Below the pieces are notes generated by a model. It was not told where the DNA came from and ran no database searches. It worked only from the letters and a program-made list of their open reading frames with translations. From the NCBI RefSeq assembly GCF_008693385.1, contig NZ_CP044067.1, positions 2,089,501 through 2,153,500 of the forward strand: a DNA stretch of 64,000 nucleotides, given 5' to 3'. The position numbers and the translations under genes were made by a program. The stretch comes from Cupriavidus pauculus (GTDB lineage Bacteria > Pseudomonadota > Gammaproteobacteria > Burkholderiales > Burkholderiaceae). Numbering within the stretch: position 1 is the stretch's first letter; each line of letters begins with the position of its first letter. This document shows, piece after piece, positions 1 to 10,525 of this stretch.

Positions 1-99
1 TCGCACACGCACAGCAACGATCTGGTCGCCGACACAGCTTCAAACGTGTCGGTAAGCGCCGGACAAGCGGTCGAAGGGTTTTTTGGTAGCGGGGAAAAA

Positions 100-417
100 T
101 TGGAAAGCAGTGAAGTTCTCCAGGAGATCAGGGAGGTTAACCTCGCCTATCTGCTGCTCGCGCAACGACTGGTGCGCGAAAACCAGGTGGAAGCCATGTT
201 CAGGCTTGGCGTCAGCAAGGAAATTGCTGAGATTCTTGCCAAACTGACATCGGCGCAGCTCGTCAAGCTGGCGGCATCGAATATGGTGCTGTGCAGGTTC
301 CGTTTCGACGATCATGCGCTGCTATCCACGCTCACTCACACGGCCAAGAGCCATGATATGCAGCAGATCCATGCTGCAATCCTGCTTGCCCGGCAACCTG
401 TGGAGCAGCTCAATTGA
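100..417 (+). CDS. flhD: Flagellar master transcriptional regulator subunit FlhD
   Basis: FlhD forms the FlhD4C2 complex with FlhC and activates class 2 flagellar promoters. The 105-residue product contains the FlhD core [16 protein letters not shown] and the RFDDHALL segment. I choose the TTG at 100: it gives the usual FlhD length and an MESSEVLQ N-terminus, and a GGGG purine stretch lies just upstream. A GTG at 46 would add 18 residues that do not look like the family. The stop overlaps the TTG of flhC, so the two are translationally coupled. Promoter and 5' leader lie mostly to the left of the window. Identity is firm; the start is inferred. Confidence 0.9.
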   Translation: MESSEVLQEIREVNLAYLLLAQRLVRENQVEAMFRLGVSKEIAEILAKLTSAQLVKLAASNMVLCRFRFDDHALLSTLTHTAKSHDMQQIHAAILLARQPVEQLN

Positions 418-1019
418 CCGCTCTCCTTCAGGCCCAGCCGGCCCGCAGTTTCACGGCGACTCCCGTACCCAACCGAAAAAGTGTCCTGCAGGATGCCAAC
501 CAGACCCAGCTCGCCATCGAGCTGATCGGCCTGGGTGCGCGTCTTCAGGTGCTCGAAGCCGAGACCACGCTCTCGCGCGACCGGTTGATCCGTCTCTACA
601 AGGAGCTCCGCGGCGCCTCGCCGCCCAAGGGCATGCTCCCGTTCTCGACAGACTGGTTCACGACCTGGCTGCCGAATATCCATTCGTCCCTGTTCTTCTC
701 CGCTTACCAGTTCATGGTGCAGGAAGGCGAGACGTCGGGTATCCGCGCCGTGGTGGCGAGCTATCGCCTGTACCTCGAGCACGTTTCGCTGCTGGGCGGC
801 GAAATTGTCTTAAGTTTCACCCGTGCCTGGACGTTAGTACGGTTTTTCGAGAGCAATATGCTGCAGCTTTCCACGTGCACATGCTGCGGCGGACAGTTCG
901 TGACGCATGCCTATGAGCCGCACGCGAACTTTGTCTGCAGCCTGTGCCGTCCGCCCTCACGGGCAGGGAAAGTCAAGAAGCTCTCGAAGGACGCCGTAGC
1001 CGCGCAGACCCACGCCTGA
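414..1019 (+). CDS. flhC: Flagellar master transcriptional regulator subunit FlhC
   Basis: FlhC is the zinc-containing partner of FlhD in the flagellar master activator. The 201-residue protein has Cys155, Cys158, Cys175 and Cys178. Their spacing (3, 17, 3) equals the four zinc-ligand cysteines known in E. coli FlhC. The start is a TTG whose last two bases are the first two of the flhD TGA, giving a 4-base overlap and obligate coupling. Both subunits therefore appear to use rare TTG starts, which should hold their synthesis low. The C-terminal tail is Lys/Ala-rich and probably disordered. Confidence 0.93.
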   Translation: MTALLQAQPARSFTATPVPNRKSVLQDANQTQLAIELIGLGARLQVLEAETTLSRDRLIRLYKELRGASPPKGMLPFSTDWFTTWLPNIHSSLFFSAYQFMVQEGETSGIRAVVASYRLYLEHVSLLGGEIVLSFTRAWTLVRFFESNMLQLSTCTCCGGQFVTHAYEPHANFVCSLCRPPSRAGKVKKLSKDAVAAQTHA

Positions 1020-1050
1020 TTCCCAGGCGACGTCCGCGGCGGCAAGGCGG

Positions 1051-1066
1051 GCCCCGAGATCGGGGC
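1051..1066. repeat. Perfect inverted repeat between flhC and motA
   Basis: GCCCCGA and TCGGGGC flank two bases in the 120-bp gap between flhC and motA. There is no T-tract, so it is not a classical terminator. It may slow or attenuate read-through from flhDC into motA. No sigma-28 promoter of the TAAA-N15-GCCGATAA type is visible in the gap, so motA may depend on upstream transcription. Confidence 0.4.
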
Positions 1067-1139
1067 GCGCGGTGACCCCGCGCGCCTGTACGAAGGGCCC
1101 TTGTGCGCTGACGCGTGTTTTCTAGACGGGGATCCGATC

Positions 1140-2003
1140 GTGCTTGTAGTTCTTGGCTATGTCGTCGTGCTTGGTGCGGTGCTGGGCGGGTATGCCATCA
1201 CCGGCGGCCACATGGGCGCGCTTTACCAACCGGCGGAACTCATCATCATCGGTGGTGCAGCGGTCGGCGCATTCATCAGTACCAACAGCGGCAAGGCCAT
1301 CAAGGGGACCATGAAGGCCCTGCCCAAGCTGTTGCGCGGCTCCAAGTACAACAAGGAGCTTTACCTGGACGTGATGGCACTGCTGTACGTGCTGCTGTCC
1401 AAGGCGCGCCGCGAGGGCATCCTGTTCCTCGAGAAGGAAATCGCCGACCCTGCCGCGAGCAGCGTGTTCAGCCAGTACCCACGTATCCTGGCCGACGCGG
1501 TGATGATGGAATTCCTCACCGACTATCTGCGCATGATGGTCAACGGCAACATGAACGCGTTCGAGATCGAGGCGCTCATGGACCACGAAATCGAAACGTA
1601 TCGCCACGAGGCCGAGGTCCCCGCCCATGCGCTGTCGCGCGTCGGCGACGGCCTGCCGGCCTTCGGTATCGTCGCCGCGGTGATGGGCGTGGTGCATGCA
1701 CTGGCCTCCGCCGATCTGCCGCCGGCCGAACTCGGCGCACTGATCGCCCACGCGATGGTCGGTACGTTCCTCGGTATTTTGCTCGCTTACGGTTTTGTCT
1801 CGCCGCTGGCCGCTCGCATCGAGCAGCAGGTGGACGAGAGCGTGAAGATGTACGAGTGCATCAAGGTCACGCTGCTTGCCTCGCTCAACGGTTATGCGCC
1901 GCTGGTTGCCGTGGAGTTCGGCCGCAAGGTCCTGTACTCCACCGTGCGTCCGTCCTTCCTTGAACTCGACGACCACGTTCGCGAAGTCAAGAGCCTGACC
2001 TGA
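1140..2003 (+). CDS. motA: Flagellar motor stator protein MotA
   Basis: MotA is the four-helix inner-membrane stator subunit that couples proton flow through MotA5B2 to flagellar rotation. The GTG at 1140 gives MLVVLGYVVVLGAVLGGY, which aligns with the E. coli MotA N-terminus, and GGGGA lies 8 bases upstream. The longer frame from 1101 adds 13 residues without homology. The 287-residue protein has the first helix pair, the cytoplasmic loop with the charged SKARREGILFLEKEI segment that contacts FliG, and the later helix pair with the conserved prolines (LPAFGIV; SPLAARIE). motB follows after 13 bases. Confidence 0.95.
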   Translation: MLVVLGYVVVLGAVLGGYAITGGHMGALYQPAELIIIGGAAVGAFISTNSGKAIKGTMKALPKLLRGSKYNKELYLDVMALLYVLLSKARREGILFLEKEIADPAASSVFSQYPRILADAVMMEFLTDYLRMMVNGNMNAFEIEALMDHEIETYRHEAEVPAHALSRVGDGLPAFGIVAAVMGVVHALASADLPPAELGALIAHAMVGTFLGILLAYGFVSPLAARIEQQVDESVKMYECIKVTLLASLNGYAPLVAVEFGRKVLYSTVRPSFLELDDHVREVKSLT

Positions 2004-2016
2004 CGGGAGAGCAGTC

Positions 2017-3054
2017 ATGAGCAGCGCCCAGGATCTGCGCCCCATCGTCATCAAGAAGGCGAAGTCGCGCGCCAAGCCGCACGGCAACCACAGCTGGAAG
2101 ATCGCTTACGCCGACTTCATGACGGCCATGATGGCCTTCTTCCTCGTGCTCTGGCTGCTGAGCTCGGCATCGCCGAAGGCCCTCGTCGGCGTGGCGGAGT
2201 ACTTCCGCACGCCGCTGAAGGTGGCGATCGCGGGTGGCGACAAGAGCAGCATGTCGAAGAGCGTCGTGCCCGGTGGCGGCAAGGATCCGATGGCCAAGGA
2301 TGGCGAGGTGATGCGCGCGCAGACCAACGATCCGTCGGATGCGCGCCGCCGCGAGCAGCAGGAATCCGAACGCCTGCGCCAGCTCAAGACCCGCCTCGAG
2401 ACGACCATCGAGAACAACCCCGTGCTGCGCGCGTTTCGCCCGCAGCTACTGCTGGACATCACGAGCGAAGGCCTGCGCATCCAGATTCTCGATACGCAAA
2501 ACCGCCCGATGTTCCGCACCGGCAGCGCCGCGGTGGAACCGTACATGCGCACCATCCTGCGCGAGATCGGTCCGGTGCTCAACGAGATGCCGAACAAGGT
2601 GAGCCTGTCGGGTCATACCGACTCGCAGACCTATATGGCGGGCGAGCGGGCGTACAGCAACTGGGAGCTGTCGGCCGATCGCGCCAACGCTTCGCGTCAG
2701 GAGCTGATCGCGGGCGGCATGAACGAAGGCAAGGTGCTGCGCGTGCTGGGCCTGGCCGACACGATGCCGCTGGACAAGAACGACCGTCTGGCGCCCGTCA
2801 ACCGGCGTATCAGCATCGTCGTGCTGAACAAGAAGGCTCAGGCGCAGTTCGAGTCCGAGAACGCGAGTGCCGCCGAAGTATCGGTGGCCGCGCAGAAGGG
2901 CAAGGCCGCACAGGAGCTGCAGGCTGGCGTGGCGGCGGCGGAAACGCCGGCGGCCAAGGCACCGGCAGCGACAGGCGCGCCAGCACCGGCGGCAACGCCG
3001 GCAGCGGGCGCGGCGGCAACCGCGGCGCCGGCGGCAGCAGGCAAGCGCGAATGA
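2017..3054 (+). CDS. motB: Flagellar motor stator protein MotB
   Basis: MotB anchors the stator to peptidoglycan and carries the proton-binding aspartate. That residue is Asp33, in AYADFMTAMMAF at the head of the single transmembrane helix (about 30-50). The plug/linker follows, then an OmpA-like peptidoglycan-binding domain (about 140-275) with the SLSGHTDSQTY motif. The last 70 residues are an Ala/Pro-rich low-complexity tail, which makes this MotB longer (345) than the E. coli protein (308). An RBS, GGGAGAG, precedes the ATG. It lies 13 bases after motA and 59 bases before cheA. Confidence 0.95.
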   Translation: MSSAQDLRPIVIKKAKSRAKPHGNHSWKIAYADFMTAMMAFFLVLWLLSSASPKALVGVAEYFRTPLKVAIAGGDKSSMSKSVVPGGGKDPMAKDGEVMRAQTNDPSDARRREQQESERLRQLKTRLETTIENNPVLRAFRPQLLLDITSEGLRIQILDTQNRPMFRTGSAAVEPYMRTILREIGPVLNEMPNKVSLSGHTDSQTYMAGERAYSNWELSADRANASRQELIAGGMNEGKVLRVLGLADTMPLDKNDRLAPVNRRISIVVLNKKAQAQFESENASAAEVSVAAQKGKAAQELQAGVAAAETPAAKAPAATGAPAPAATPAAGAAATAAPAAAGKRE

Positions 3055-3113
3055 GGCGCGCCGCGCGTGAAAGCGCGGCGCATCCAAAGGCAATTTAGCG
3101 GACCAGGACGGCC

Positions 3114-5135
3114 ATGTCTGTCGATATCGATATTACGCAGTTCTATCAGACCTTCTTCGAAGAGGCGGAAGAGCTGCTCGTAGAAATGGAGCAACTGCTG
3201 CTCGGGCTGGATCTCGATGCCCCCGATGCGGAAGAGCTCAATGCGATCTTTCGCGCGGCGCACTCGATCAAGGGCGGCGCCGCCACGTTCGGGTTCTCGG
3301 CGCTGACCGAGACCACGCACATCTTCGAGAACCTGCTCGACCGTGCACGTCGGCAGGAAATCGCGCTCACGCGGGCCATCATCGACACTTTTCTGGAAAC
3401 CAAGGACGTGTTGCAAGACCAGCTCAACGCCTATCGCAACGGGACCGAACCCGATCCGGAAACTCTGGCGCGAATCTGCGCGGTCCTGCAGCAGCTTGCG
3501 CAGGAAGCCGGTGGTGACGCCGGGGCGCATGCGCCCGCGGCCGCACCGGCACCCGTCGCCGCGTCTGCACCCGCCGCGGCTGCCGCGCCGGCGGGCGGCA
3601 ATCTCAAGATTCGCCTGATCAAGGTATCGCCGGCGGACCAGGCGCTGCTGCGCGAAGAGATTGCCAACCTCGGCGAGATCACCGGACAGCAGGAAGCCGA
3701 GGGCGACCTGACGATCTGGCTGAATAGCGCATGCAGCGCCGATGACATCATCGCGGTCTGTTGCTTCGTGATCGACGGCGACCAGATCGTGGTGGAGGCG
3801 TCCGATGGCACCGCGCCGCCGGCGGCCGCGCCCGCGCCCGCTCCGGCTCCGGTAGCCGCCGCCCCTGCGCCGGCTCCCGCGTCGGCCCCGGCCGCGCCGG
3901 CCGCCGCGAAGGAAAAAGCCAAGCCCGCGGCCGCCGCGGCGCACAGCCCCGACGCGGGTTCGATCCGTGTGCCGACCGAGAAGGTCGACCAGATCATCAA
4001 CCTGGTCGGCGAACTGGTCATCACGCAATCGATGCTCGCACAGACCGCGTCCTCGCTGGACCCGGTGCTGTTCGACCGGCTCTTCTCCGGCATGGGCCAG
4101 CTGGAACGCAACGCGCGCGACCTGCAGGAAGCGGTGATGTCGATCCGCATGATGCCGATGGACTACGTGTTCTCGCGCTTCCCGCGCCTGGTTCGCGACC
4201 TGGCCAGCAAGCTCGGCAAGCAGATCGACCTCGTGACGTTCGGCAAGGCGACCGAGCTGGACAAGGGCCTGATCGAACGGATCATCGACCCGCTGACCCA
4301 TCTCGTGCGGAACAGCCTCGACCATGGCATCGAGACGCCCGAGAAGCGTATCGCCGCCGGCAAGGAGCCGACGGGCCAGTTGATCCTCTCCGCGCAGCAC
4401 CACGGCGGCAATATCGTGATCGAGGTGAGCGACGACGGCGGTGGCCTGAACCGCGAGCGCATTCTCGCCAAGGCGATCCAGAACGGCTTGCCGGTGTCGG
4501 AAAACATCAGCGACGAGGAAGTGTGGCAGCTGATCTTCGCGCCGGGCTTCTCGACCGCCGAAGTGGTGACGGACGTGTCCGGCCGCGGCGTCGGCATGGA
4601 CGTGGTGAAGCGAAACATCCAGGAAATGGGCGGCCACGTGGAAATCGCGTCGCGCCCGGGCAATGGCACCACGACGCGCATCGTGCTGCCGCTGACGCTC
4701 GCGATTCTCGACGGCATGTCGGTGCGTGTGGGTGAGGAGACCTTCATCCTGCCGCTGAACTGCGTGATGGAGTCCCTGCAGCCGAAGGCCGAGGACGTGC
4801 ATACCGCCGCCAACGCCGAGCGCGTGATGAACGTGCGGGGCGAGTACCTGCCGCTGCTGGAGCTGCACCGCGTGTTCAACGTGGACGGCGCGCTGCAGGA
4901 ACCGACGCAGGGCATCGCCGTGATCCTGCAGGCCGAAGGCAAGCGCTTCGCGCTGCTGGTGGACCAGCTGATCGGTCAGCACCAGGTAGTGCTGAAGAAT
5001 CTGGAAACGAACTATCGCAAGGTGCCGTGCATCTCCGCCGCCACGATTCTGGGCGACGGTAGCGTGGCGCTGATCGTGGACGTCGCGGCGCTGCAGCGCA
5101 CCGGCGTGCGCCGTCAGGATCCGGTGCTCGCCTGA
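3114..5135 (+). CDS. cheA: Chemotaxis histidine kinase CheA
   Basis: CheA autophosphorylates in response to chemoreceptors and passes phosphate to CheY and CheB. The order seen is an HPt domain (1-130) with the phosphoacceptor His50 in [10 protein letters not shown], then a P2-like region set between two Ala/Pro-rich linkers (about 140-165 and 230-275). A dimerisation helix pair follows (about 282-345), then the ATPase domain with N-box [12 protein letters not shown] (about 395), DDGGGL and GRGVGMDVV, and a CheW-like regulatory domain from about 530. Length (673) is normal. AGGA precedes the ATG. It is the first che gene of the operon and reads on into cheW. Confidence 0.96.
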   Translation: MSVDIDITQFYQTFFEEAEELLVEMEQLLLGLDLDAPDAEELNAIFRAAHSIKGGAATFGFSALTETTHIFENLLDRARRQEIALTRAIIDTFLETKDVLQDQLNAYRNGTEPDPETLARICAVLQQLAQEAGGDAGAHAPAAAPAPVAASAPAAAAAPAGGNLKIRLIKVSPADQALLREEIANLGEITGQQEAEGDLTIWLNSACSADDIIAVCCFVIDGDQIVVEASDGTAPPAAAPAPAPAPVAAAPAPAPASAPAAPAAAKEKAKPAAAAAHSPDAGSIRVPTEKVDQIINLVGELVITQSMLAQTASSLDPVLFDRLFSGMGQLERNARDLQEAVMSIRMMPMDYVFSRFPRLVRDLASKLGKQIDLVTFGKATELDKGLIERIIDPLTHLVRNSLDHGIETPEKRIAAGKEPTGQLILSAQHHGGNIVIEVSDDGGGLNRERILAKAIQNGLPVSENISDEEVWQLIFAPGFSTAEVVTDVSGRGVGMDVVKRNIQEMGGHVEIASRPGNGTTTRIVLPLTLAILDGMSVRVGEETFILPLNCVMESLQPKAEDVHTAANAERVMNVRGEYLPLLELHRVFNVDGALQEPTQGIAVILQAEGKRFALLVDQLIGQHQVVLKNLETNYRKVPCISAATILGDGSVALIVDVAALQRTGVRRQDPVLA

Positions 5136-5175
5136 TCGGGCGGACGCGCGCAACACTCAGACAAGGAGAGCAAAC

Positions 5176-5670
5176 ATGGCCGGCATCGGACACATCGATA
5201 CCCAGGGGAGCGAGGCCTCGGGCCAGGAGTTCCTGGTCTTCACGCTCGGCACCGAGGAATATGGCATCGACATCCTCAAGGTGCAGGAGATTCGCAGCTA
5301 CGAGACGGTGACCCGCATCGCCAACGCGCCCGATTTCATCAAGGGCGTGACGAACCTGCGCGGCGTGATCGTCCCGATCGTCGATCTGCGGCTGAAGTTC
5401 CGCCTCGGCAACGTGCGTTACGACCATCAGACCGTCGTCATCATCCTCAACGTCGCGGGCCGCGTGGTCGGCATCGTCGTGGATGGCGTGTCGGACGTGC
5501 TGACGCTGACGGGCGACGATATTCGTCCCGCACCGGAGTTCGGCGTGTCGGTGTCCAACGAGCACCTGACGGGTCTGGGCTCTGTGGAAGGCCGCATGCT
5601 GATTCTGATCGATATCGAACGCATGATGACCAGCCCGGAAATGGCGTTGATCGAGGCCGAACTGGCCTGA
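5176..5670 (+). CDS. cheW: Chemotaxis coupling protein CheW
   Basis: CheW bridges chemoreceptors and CheA in the signalling array. The 164-residue product is a single CheW domain (about 18-155) with the family segments [20 protein letters not shown] and [20 protein letters not shown] precedes the ATG. It follows cheA by 40 bases. A GC-rich hairpin and a 69-base gap separate it from cheR. No chemoreceptor gene follows it, although one often sits here in related operons. Confidence 0.95.
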   Translation: MAGIGHIDTQGSEASGQEFLVFTLGTEEYGIDILKVQEIRSYETVTRIANAPDFIKGVTNLRGVIVPIVDLRLKFRLGNVRYDHQTVVIILNVAGRVVGIVVDGVSDVLTLTGDDIRPAPEFGVSVSNEHLTGLGSVEGRMLILIDIERMMTSPEMALIEAELA

Positions 5671-5700
5671 TCCCGTCCTCGCAAGCAACGATGCAAGCCT

Positions 5701-5724
5701 GCTCGCCCTTCGGGGCGGGCTTCT
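5701..5724 (+). terminator. TTCG-loop hairpin between cheW and cheR
   Basis: GCTCGCCC pairs with GGGCGGGC (one T-G wobble) around a stable TTCG tetraloop and is followed by TTCT. The weak T-run suggests partial termination or attenuation, not a full stop. It would lower cheRDBYZ output relative to motAB-cheAW, or protect the upstream transcript end. Confidence 0.5.
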
Positions 5725-5739
5725 ACCAAGACATTCATC

Positions 5740-6657
5740 ATGACGCAGCTCCGTTCTTCCGCCAGTGCCATCGGGAAGCCAGCGGGGGCTGTTTCGCCCA
5801 CGATGCCCGTGATCACGCCGCTGCGTGACGATATGCGCGACTTCCTGCTCACCGAGCGGGACTTCGAGAAGGTGCGCGCATTGATTCACAAGCGGGCCGG
5901 CATCTCGCTGGGCAGCCACAAGCGCGAGATGGTCTACAGCCGCCTCGCGCGCCGGCTCCGCGCGCTGCAGCTCACCGACTTCGGCAGCTATCTTGCGATG
6001 CTCGAGGCCGACGAAGGTTCGGTGGAGTGGGAATACTTCACGAACGCGCTGACCACGAACCTGACCTCGTTCTTCCGCGAGGCACATCACTTTCCGCTGC
6101 TGGCCGAGCACGCGAGGAAGACCGGACGTCCATACAGCGTGTGGTGCGCGGCCGCATCGACCGGCGAGGAGCCGTACTCGATTGCGATCACGCTCGCGGA
6201 GGCGCTTGGCGATCGTGCCGGCACCGTGCTGGCCACGGACATCGACACGCAGGTCCTGGCCAAGGCGCGGAACGGCGTCTACACGACCGAACAGGTGGCG
6301 CGCCTGTCGCAGGAACGGCTCAAACGCTTTTTCCTCAAGGGCACGGGCTCGCGCGCCGGCGCGGTCAAGGTCAAGCCAGACCTCGCCTCGACCATCACTT
6401 TCGACGCGCTGAACCTGCTCGCGCCGGACTGGGGCATTCGCGAGCAGTTCGACGCAATCTTCTGCCGCAACGTGATGATCTACTTCGACAAGCCGACGCA
6501 GGGCCGCATCCTCGAGCGGTTTGCGCCGCTGTTGAAGCCGAACGGCCTGCTCTTCGCGGGGCACTCGGAGAACTTCTCGTACGTCACGCGCGCGTTCCAG
6601 CTGCGCGGGCAGACCGTGTACGAACTCGCCGGCCGCGCCGGCGCGGGAGGTGCGTGA
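5740..6657 (+). CDS. cheR: Chemoreceptor glutamate methyltransferase CheR
   Basis: CheR transfers methyl groups from S-adenosylmethionine to receptor glutamates to adapt the chemotaxis signal. An N-terminal helical domain (about 30-100; [14 protein letters not shown]) precedes the SAM-binding domain with [13 protein letters not shown] (about 137-149), [12 protein letters not shown] and the [10 protein letters not shown] motif. The 305-residue length is normal for betaproteobacteria, with a short unconserved N-terminal extension. The Shine-Dalgarno sequence is poor, so an internal start is possible. The TGA overlaps the cheD ATG by one base. Confidence 0.95.
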   Translation: MTQLRSSASAIGKPAGAVSPTMPVITPLRDDMRDFLLTERDFEKVRALIHKRAGISLGSHKREMVYSRLARRLRALQLTDFGSYLAMLEADEGSVEWEYFTNALTTNLTSFFREAHHFPLLAEHARKTGRPYSVWCAAASTGEEPYSIAITLAEALGDRAGTVLATDIDTQVLAKARNGVYTTEQVARLSQERLKRFFLKGTGSRAGAVKVKPDLASTITFDALNLLAPDWGIREQFDAIFCRNVMIYFDKPTQGRILERFAPLLKPNGLLFAGHSENFSYVTRAFQLRGQTVYELAGRAGAGGA

Positions 6658-7313
6658 TGCGAACTCCGCAGATGCCCGAGGCCATCGCCACGCGCAAGTA
6701 TTTCGATCGCGAGTTCGGCAAGCAGGCCATCAAGCTGCTGCCGAACGAGTACTACGTGACCGGTGACGACGTGGTGCTGACCACCGTGCTGGGCTCGTGC
6801 GTCGCGGCGTGCATCCGCGACGAGGTCGCCGGCGTCGGCGGCATGAACCATTTCATGCTGCCCGACGACGAGAACGCCGGACCCGACCGCGTGCTCTCGG
6901 CATCGATGCGCTACGGCTGCTACGCGCTGGAAGTGCTGATCAACGAACTGCTGAAGATGGGCGCGCGCCGCGAACGGCTGGAAGCGAAGGTTTTTGGCGG
7001 TGGCGCGGTGCTCGCGAACATGACGACCCTCAATATTGGGGATCGAAATGCCGATTTCGTATTGAAGTACCTGAGAACGGAAGAGATACGCGTGGCGGCA
7101 CAGGACTTGCGCGGTCCGCATGCCCGGCGTGTGAGCTATTTCCCGCTGACGGGGCTGGCGCTGGTACGCCGGCTGACCCGCCAGGACGACACGGTCGTCG
7201 TGGAGCGCGACGAACGGGCATTGGCCCGCGCGCTGTCCACGTCCACGAAAACGCCCGCGCGAGGCGCCGTGGAATTGTTTACGCGGCAGGCGACGTCGAA
7301 GACGTCGTCGTGA
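6657..7313 (+). CDS. cheD: Chemoreceptor glutamine deamidase CheD
   Basis: CheD deamidates receptor glutamines to glutamates, the substrates of CheR, and in some bacteria is also controlled by CheY-P. The catalytic Cys ([10 protein letters not shown]) and His ([10 protein letters not shown]) motifs and the VFGGGAVL segment are present. The ATG at 6657 overlaps the cheR stop (TGATG), and the 218-residue product begins [20 protein letters not shown]. The open frame runs much further upstream, but that part is antisense or alternate-frame to cheR and not coding. The C-terminal 30 residues are basic and Thr/Ser-rich. Confidence 0.93.
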   Translation: MRTPQMPEAIATRKYFDREFGKQAIKLLPNEYYVTGDDVVLTTVLGSCVAACIRDEVAGVGGMNHFMLPDDENAGPDRVLSASMRYGCYALEVLINELLKMGARRERLEAKVFGGGAVLANMTTLNIGDRNADFVLKYLRTEEIRVAAQDLRGPHARRVSYFPLTGLALVRRLTRQDDTVVVERDERALARALSTSTKTPARGAVELFTRQATSKTSS

Positions 7314-7335
7314 AGACTACAAGAGACGCAGAACT

Positions 7336-8406
7336 ATGACCGCCGCAAAGATCAAGGTGCTGTGCGTGGATGACTCCGCGCTGATACGCAGCCTGATGAC
7401 GGAGATCATCAACAGCCAGCCCGACATGGAGGTCGTGGGCACGGCACCGGACCCGCTGGTCGCACGCGATGCGATCAAGCGTCTGAATCCGGACGTGCTG
7501 ACGCTGGACGTGGAAATGCCGCGCATGGACGGGCTCGACTTTCTCGAGCGCCTGATGCGCCTGCGGCCGATGCCGGTGCTCATGGTGTCGTCGCTGACCG
7601 AACGCGGTTCCGAAATCACGATGCGGGCGCTGGAGCTCGGTGCCGTGGACTTCGTGACCAAGCCGAAGCTCGGCATCCGCGACGGCCTCATCGACTATAC
7701 GGACACCATCGCCGACAAGATCCGCGCGGCATCGCGCGCGCGCGTGCGTTCCACGGCCACGGCACCCACCACCGCCGCGGCGGCACCGATCCTGCGCAGC
7801 CCGTTGCTGGGCACCGAAAAGCTGATCATCGTCGGCGCATCGACGGGCGGCACCGAGGCAATCAAGGAATTCCTGATGCCGCTGCCGCCGGATTGTCCCG
7901 CGGTCATGATCGTGCAACACATGCCGGCCGGATTCACACGCTCGTTTGCACAGCGCCTGAACGGCCTGTGCCGCATTACGGTCAAGGAAGCCGAACATGG
8001 CGAACGTGTGCTGCCCGGTTACGCGTATATTGCGCCCGGTGATTCGCACCTGATGCTCGCGCGCAGCGGCGCGAACTATGTCGCGCACCTGTCGCAGGAT
8101 CCGCCCGTGAACCGCCACCGGCCCTCCGTGGACGTGCTGTTCGATTCGGCGGCCGTGCATGGCGGCAAGAACGTGACGGGCGTGATCCTGACCGGCATGG
8201 GCAAGGACGGCGCTCAGGGCATGTTACGGATGCGCGATGCCGGCGCGTACAACCTTGCGCAGGACGAGCAGTCCTGCATCGTGTTTGGCATGCCGAAGGA
8301 GGCGATAGCCGCCGGTGGCGTGCATGAAGTGGTGCCTCTGCAGTCGATGAGCCAGCGCGTAATGGCGCATCTGGCGACATTCGGTGCACGGGCGCAGCGC
8401 GTTTAA
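7336..8406 (+). CDS. cheB: Chemotaxis response regulator methylesterase/deamidase CheB
   Basis: CheB removes receptor methyl esters when phosphorylated by CheA. The receiver domain (1-125) has phosphoacceptor Asp58 in [12 protein letters not shown]. After a Thr/Ala linker comes the methylesterase domain with catalytic Ser169 (GASTGG), His195 (VQHMPAGF) and Asp291 (GMGKDGAQG). All three sit exactly five residues beyond their E. coli counterparts. The 356-residue length is typical. It follows cheD by 22 bases and cheY follows after 30 bases. Confidence 0.96.
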   Translation: MTAAKIKVLCVDDSALIRSLMTEIINSQPDMEVVGTAPDPLVARDAIKRLNPDVLTLDVEMPRMDGLDFLERLMRLRPMPVLMVSSLTERGSEITMRALELGAVDFVTKPKLGIRDGLIDYTDTIADKIRAASRARVRSTATAPTTAAAAPILRSPLLGTEKLIIVGASTGGTEAIKEFLMPLPPDCPAVMIVQHMPAGFTRSFAQRLNGLCRITVKEAEHGERVLPGYAYIAPGDSHLMLARSGANYVAHLSQDPPVNRHRPSVDVLFDSAAVHGGKNVTGVILTGMGKDGAQGMLRMRDAGAYNLAQDEQSCIVFGMPKEAIAAGGVHEVVPLQSMSQRVMAHLATFGARAQRV

Positions 8407-8436
8407 ATTTATCCACAACTGTTTTGGAGCCGTAGA

Positions 8437-8826
8437 GTGGACAAGAACATCAAGATCCTGGTGGTCGACGACTTCCCGACCATGCGTCGGATCATCCGTA
8501 ACCTGCTCAAGGAGTTGGGCTTCAACAACGTCGACGAAGCCGAAGATGGCGCCGCCGGCCTGGAGAAGGTCAAGGACGGCAGCTTCAACTTCGTCGTGTC
8601 GGACTGGAATATGCCTAACATGGATGGCCTGACGATGCTGCAGTCGATCCGCGCGATTCCCGCGATCGCCAAGACGCCGGTGCTGATGGTCACGGCCGAG
8701 GCGAAGAAGGAAAACATCATTGCCGCCGCGCAGGCCGGTGCCAACGGCTACGTGGTCAAGCCGTTTACCGCCGCCACGCTCGACGAGAAGATCACCAAGA
8801 TCTTCGAGAAGCTGGGCAAGGAGTAA
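8437..8826 (+). CDS. cheY: Chemotaxis response regulator CheY
   Basis: CheY-P binds the flagellar switch protein FliM and reverses rotation. The 129-residue product is a lone receiver domain with the acidic pair Asp11/Asp12, phosphoacceptor Asp56 ([12 protein letters not shown]), the Thr in MVTAEAKKE and the Lys in YVVKPF. The start is GTG, preceded by GGAG. This is the flagellar-type CheY, not a general receiver: the [11 protein letters not shown] segment matches the enteric proteins. It lies just upstream of its phosphatase cheZ. Confidence 0.96.
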   Translation: MDKNIKILVVDDFPTMRRIIRNLLKELGFNNVDEAEDGAAGLEKVKDGSFNFVVSDWNMPNMDGLTMLQSIRAIPAIAKTPVLMVTAEAKKENIIAAAQAGANGYVVKPFTAATLDEKITKIFEKLGKE

Positions 8827-8835
8827 GGTGCTGCC

Positions 8836-9480
8836 ATGTCGACGACTCAGACTTCTGCCATTGATTCGGCCGAGCAGATCATCCATCGTATCGGCAACCT
8901 CACAAGGATGCTGCGCGACAACATGCGGGAGCTGGGGCTCGACAAGGAAATCGAGCGTGCCGCCCAGGCCATTCCCGACGCACGCGATCGCCTGAGCTAC
9001 ATCGCGACGATGACCGAGAAGGCGGCCGAGCGCAGCCTCAACGCGGTCGAGATCGCCCAGCCGCTGCAGTCCGCGCTCGAAACGCAAGCCGAGGCGCTGG
9101 ACAAGCGCTGGGAAGAGTGGTTCGCCAAGCCGGTGGAACTGCAGGACGCACGCGCGCTCGTGCTGGACACGCGCGAGTTCCTCGCCGATGTTCCGGTGAA
9201 GACGCGCGCGACCGGTAGCCAGCTGCTCGAGATCATGATGGCCCAGGACTTCCAGGATCTGACGGGCCAGGTCATCAAGAAGATGATGGACATGATCCGT
9301 TCGCTCGAGCAGGAACTGCTGCAGGTGCTGATCGACAACGTGCCCGCCGATCGCCGCGTGGATACGCAAGCCACGCAGGCCACGCTGCTCAACGGCCCGC
9401 AGATCAACCCCGAAGGCAAGGCGGACGTGGTGGCGGATCAGTCGCAGGTGGACGACCTGCTGGCAAGCCTCGGCTTCTGA
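8836..9480 (+). CDS. cheZ: CheY-P phosphatase CheZ
   Basis: CheZ accelerates CheY-P dephosphorylation. The 214-residue helical protein has catalytic Asp141 and Gln145 in [15 protein letters not shown], matching E. coli Asp143/Gln147. Its C-terminal tail [11 protein letters not shown] is the CheY-binding peptide after a flexible linker. It starts 9 bases after cheY and ends the che operon. Its last 77 bases are overlapped on the other strand by the 3' end of the PI-PLC-like gene. Confidence 0.95.
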   Translation: MSTTQTSAIDSAEQIIHRIGNLTRMLRDNMRELGLDKEIERAAQAIPDARDRLSYIATMTEKAAERSLNAVEIAQPLQSALETQAEALDKRWEEWFAKPVELQDARALVLDTREFLADVPVKTRATGSQLLEIMMAQDFQDLTGQVIKKMMDMIRSLEQELLQVLIDNVPADRRVDTQATQATLLNGPQINPEGKADVVADQSQVDDLLASLGF

Positions 9481-10525
9481 TCGGCCTTGCGGGCACACGT
9501 GCCCGCGTGTTCGTGGCGATGATTTCCCGGATCAGCGATGGTCCGGGGAAATCCGCCATCACGACGCCGACATAGCGTGGCTGCCATCTGTACAGGTATG
9601 CGAGGGTCAGGTAGTTGATGCCCTCGAACGCGATGGTGCAGATGCCCAGAAAACAGTTCACGCGCGGAAAGTCCGGATACGCGTACTGGAACGCCGGCGA
9701 CGTGAGTCCCGTCGCCAGACGGCTCGCGCCTTCGTTGGCGGCAATCTGCCCGCTCGCGGCGAAGTAAGGAAAGGCGCCCCCCGATGCCGACAGGTAGGTG
9801 ACCTGCCCCCACGGTCGCGTGGCGTCGAACACGTCGCTGGCGCGCGCCTTGTCGAGCGCGCGCCGCACCCGCTCCCATTTCTCGTATAGATCCCAGTTCG
9901 TGCGCAGATACCACGCGTCGAAGACGTCGTGGTGCGTGAAGTACAGCCGCTCCGGAAACAGCACGATGCGGCCGCGCACGCGGCCGAGCCGGGGCACGGC
10001 AGGCGAGGCGATCTCTATCGCGTCGCGGTGCGGCGCGGTCTCCATGGCCACGGCCGCGTCGATCGACACGGTGCTCCATACCGGCGCGCTTTCCAGCCGC
10101 ACGCGCACCAGCAGCACTTCGCAGGGATGCCTGCGGAGGAACTGCCGCATGATGCCGAGGATCCGGCGCAGCGTCGCATATTGCCGTATCGGGCCGTGAT
10201 ACGCGTGCAGATGGTTGTCGACCAGCCGGACGCGAATGTCGAACGCGCGCACGCCCGCGTACAGCTGCGCGCGAAGCGGCATCGCCTGCGTGGCGACGGC
10301 ATCGCCGCCGAAGCGGCTCATCGAGTTATGGGTGCCCGGTATCGAGATATCGTTGAGAAAACGATCGTCCGGCAGGCGGGACATCCAGTCCGGATGCAGC
10401 CGGATCGGGTGCGGATGCTGCGAATAGGCGCCGGTGGGCCGGGCCTGCACCGGCGGCGCCGGGGCCGTGCAGGCAACGGCGAGCCAGAGGGCCAGCCAGC
10501 GGCCACGGTGATGGGAATCTTGCAT
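9404..10525 (-). CDS. Secreted PI-PLC X-domain-like phosphodiesterase
   Basis: Probable exported member of the phosphatidylinositol-specific phospholipase C-like superfamily. A signal peptide ([19 protein letters not shown]) precedes the X-domain, with SIPGTHNSM carrying the first catalytic His, AFDIRVR with a conserved acidic residue, and HLHAYHG with the second His. Substrate cannot be told; bacterial members cleave phosphatidylinositol or related phosphodiesters. The ATG at 10525 is preferred because AGGAG lies 9 bases upstream; the ATG at 10531 is only 3 bases from it. The last 30 residues are Arg/Pro-rich and run antisense into cheZ, suggesting a lost or shifted stop codon. Confidence 0.75.
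   Translation of the reverse strand: MQDSHHRGRWLALWLAVACTAPAPPVQARPTGAYSQHPHPIRLHPDWMSRLPDDRFLNDISIPGTHNSMSRFGGDAVATQAMPLRAQLYAGVRAFDIRVRLVDNHLHAYHGPIRQYATLRRILGIMRQFLRRHPCEVLLVRVRLESAPVWSTVSIDAAVAMETAPHRDAIEIASPAVPRLGRVRGRIVLFPERLYFTHHDVFDAWYLRTNWDLYEKWERVRRALDKARASDVFDATRPWGQVTYLSASGGAFPYFAASGQIAANEGASRLATGLTSPAFQYAYPDFPRVNCFLGICTIAFEGINYLTLAYLYRWQPRYVGVVMADFPGPSLIREIIATNTRARVPARPIRSRGLPAGRPPATDPPPRPPCLRG

Noticed and set aside
1020..1139. A sigma-28 flagellar promoter before motA
   Set aside because: No TAAA or GCCGATAA-like element occurs in the gap at any spacing.
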